From assembly GCA_031290325.1 (NCBI GenBank), contig JAITNU010000146.1, positions 1 through 15,009 on the forward strand: a stretch of 15,009 bases of DNA, given 5' to 3'. Positions 14,523 to 15,009 of the stretch are shown here, piece after piece. Below the pieces are notes generated by a model. It did no database searches. It was not told the DNA's origin and saw nothing but the letters and a program-made list of their open reading frames with translations. Position 1 is the first letter of the stretch; the number at the start of each line of letters is the position of its first letter. A program made the position numbers and the translations under genes. This DNA comes from Treponema sp. Its GTDB lineage: Bacteria > Spirochaetota > Spirochaetia > Treponematales > Breznakiellaceae.

Positions 14523-14817
14523 GACTAAAGAAAAAACAAGCCTATGGGACATGGCAGAATTCATTAATACTAAAGAGGATGTAATAGCCCTCTTTACCGT
14601 AGCCCTTGATGAAAACGATATAGATTTCCTCAAATCAGGAATAAACGCCCTAGCCCGTTCCAAAGGCATGACAGCAATTGCGCGGGAATTGGGCGTTACC
14701 CGGGAGGGACTGTACAAATCCCTCTCCTTGAACGGAAATCCTTCGTTTACAACCATGATTAAGCTCCTTGATAATCTTGGCTTCCGTCTTAAAATCGAGC
14801 AGAAGGTCACCGCATAA
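14515..14817 (+). CDS. HigA-type addiction-module antitoxin with HTH
   Basis: A 100-residue antitoxin of the COG3636 type. These proteins bind and block the paired HigB/RelE-like toxin and repress their own promoter. The N-terminal part has the family's WD.AEFI.T.EDV pattern (residues 11-23). The helix-turn-helix lies at about 52-71, with GMTAIARELGVTREGLYKSL, followed by the highly typical GNPSFTTMIKLLDNLGF (74-90). The ATG at 14515 is preferred over an in-frame TTG at 14497 because AGGAGG lies about seven bases before it. It overlaps the end of the toxin gene, the usual toxin-first arrangement. Nothing in this gene looks damaged, so it may remain as a stand-alone repressor or antidote if the toxin is broken. 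Confidence 0.9.
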   Translation: MTKTKEKTSLWDMAEFINTKEDVIALFTVALDENDIDFLKSGINALARSKGMTAIARELGVTREGLYKSLSLNGNPSFTTMIKLLDNLGFRLKIEQKVTA

Positions 14818-14873
14818 GACCGCCTGCGGATGCGTGGGGGTGCGGGAAGCCGAAACGTTGACGGCGTGGAAAA

Positions 14874-14890
14874 GGGTTACTCAGTAACCC
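14874..14890 (-). terminator. Hairpin, possible terminator of the minus-strand gene at the right edge
   Basis: GGGTTAC (14874-14880) and GTAACCC (14884-14890) form a 7-bp stem with a 3-base loop. On the minus strand it is followed by TTTT, a short U-tract, placing it about 50 bases after the stop of the partial gene. On the plus strand no T-run follows. Confidence 0.4.
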
Positions 14891-14898
14891 CGGACTGG

Positions 14899-14916
14899 TG
14901 GTCTTGGAGAAGACCA
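14899..14916. repeat. Second stem-loop next to the terminator-like hairpin
   Basis: TGGTCTT (14899-14905) pairs with AAGACCA (14910-14916) around a GGAG loop. It lies eight bases from the preceding hairpin. Neither side has a T-run, so its role is open. Confidence 0.4.
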
Positions 14917-14937
14917 GGATACCTCAAATTATCCCTA

Positions 14938-15009
14938 TTAAATTTTATCCGCCAGGGGATCGTGTTCTACAAGCCAATAAAGATATTCCCGAACAGGGAT
15001 ATTTCTCTT
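14938..15009 (-). CDS. C-terminal end of an unidentified minus-strand gene
   Basis: The minus strand is open from the window edge to TAA at 14938-14940 and encodes 23 residues, RNIPVREYLYWLVEHDPLAD followed by KI. The composition (aromatic and charged residues with no low-complexity character) looks like genuine protein, and a terminator-like hairpin lies downstream. I do not recognise the family and too little is present to guess a function. Confidence 0.4.
   Translation of the reverse strand, partial: KRNIPVREYLYWLVEHDPLADKI

Overview
The window most resembles a free-living or host-associated spirochete of the Treponema type, possibly the termite-gut group with roughly balanced base composition. 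This is inferred from a predicted lipoprotein with a relaxed lipobox (Phe at -3), the paired chemoreceptors with the QTK...AFNA signalling tip, the CheR with a TPR-like tail, and a G+C content near one half by eye. No single marker gene fixes the taxonomy.

Left part (1-3912, all + strand). A 5'-truncated Uma2-family nuclease gene is followed by an intact tandem paralogue. Next come an FmdE-family metalloprotein with a C-terminal zinc ribbon, a very histidine-rich small protein behind its own candidate promoter, and nagA and nagB. NagA and NagB together turn N-acetylglucosamine 6-phosphate into fructose 6-phosphate, so this block supports growth on, or recycling of, amino sugars (chitin or peptidoglycan). 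The nag genes end head-on against the next block, with only 38 bases between the stop codons and no recognisable terminator.

Middle part (3951-13817, all - strand). This looks like one long chemosensory operon. In order of transcription it holds a lipoprotein made almost wholly of about 25 ankyrin repeats, a CheW, a divergent CheW-like protein, CheB, CheR with a TPR-like C-terminus, a chemoreceptor with a large periplasmic helical sensor, and a chemoreceptor with a six-helix membrane domain and no periplasmic domain or HAMP. Genes are 8-bp overlapping to 77 bp apart. The 77-bp gap carries a good sigma70-type promoter. There is no CheA or CheY here, so the module must share a kinase encoded elsewhere or sit beside a second che locus. 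The ankyrin lipoprotein at the head of the operon is the least expected part.

Right part (13818-15009). A tRNA-Leu(GAG) gene with a near-consensus promoter is transcribed away from the che operon. Downstream are a 41-codon ORF of unknown role, an AT-rich promoter/operator, and a HigB/HigA-type toxin-antitoxin pair. The toxin reading frame appears to be broken by a small deletion at its conserved CGGDK motif, while the antitoxin is intact. The window closes with two hairpins and the C-terminal 23 codons of a minus-strand gene.
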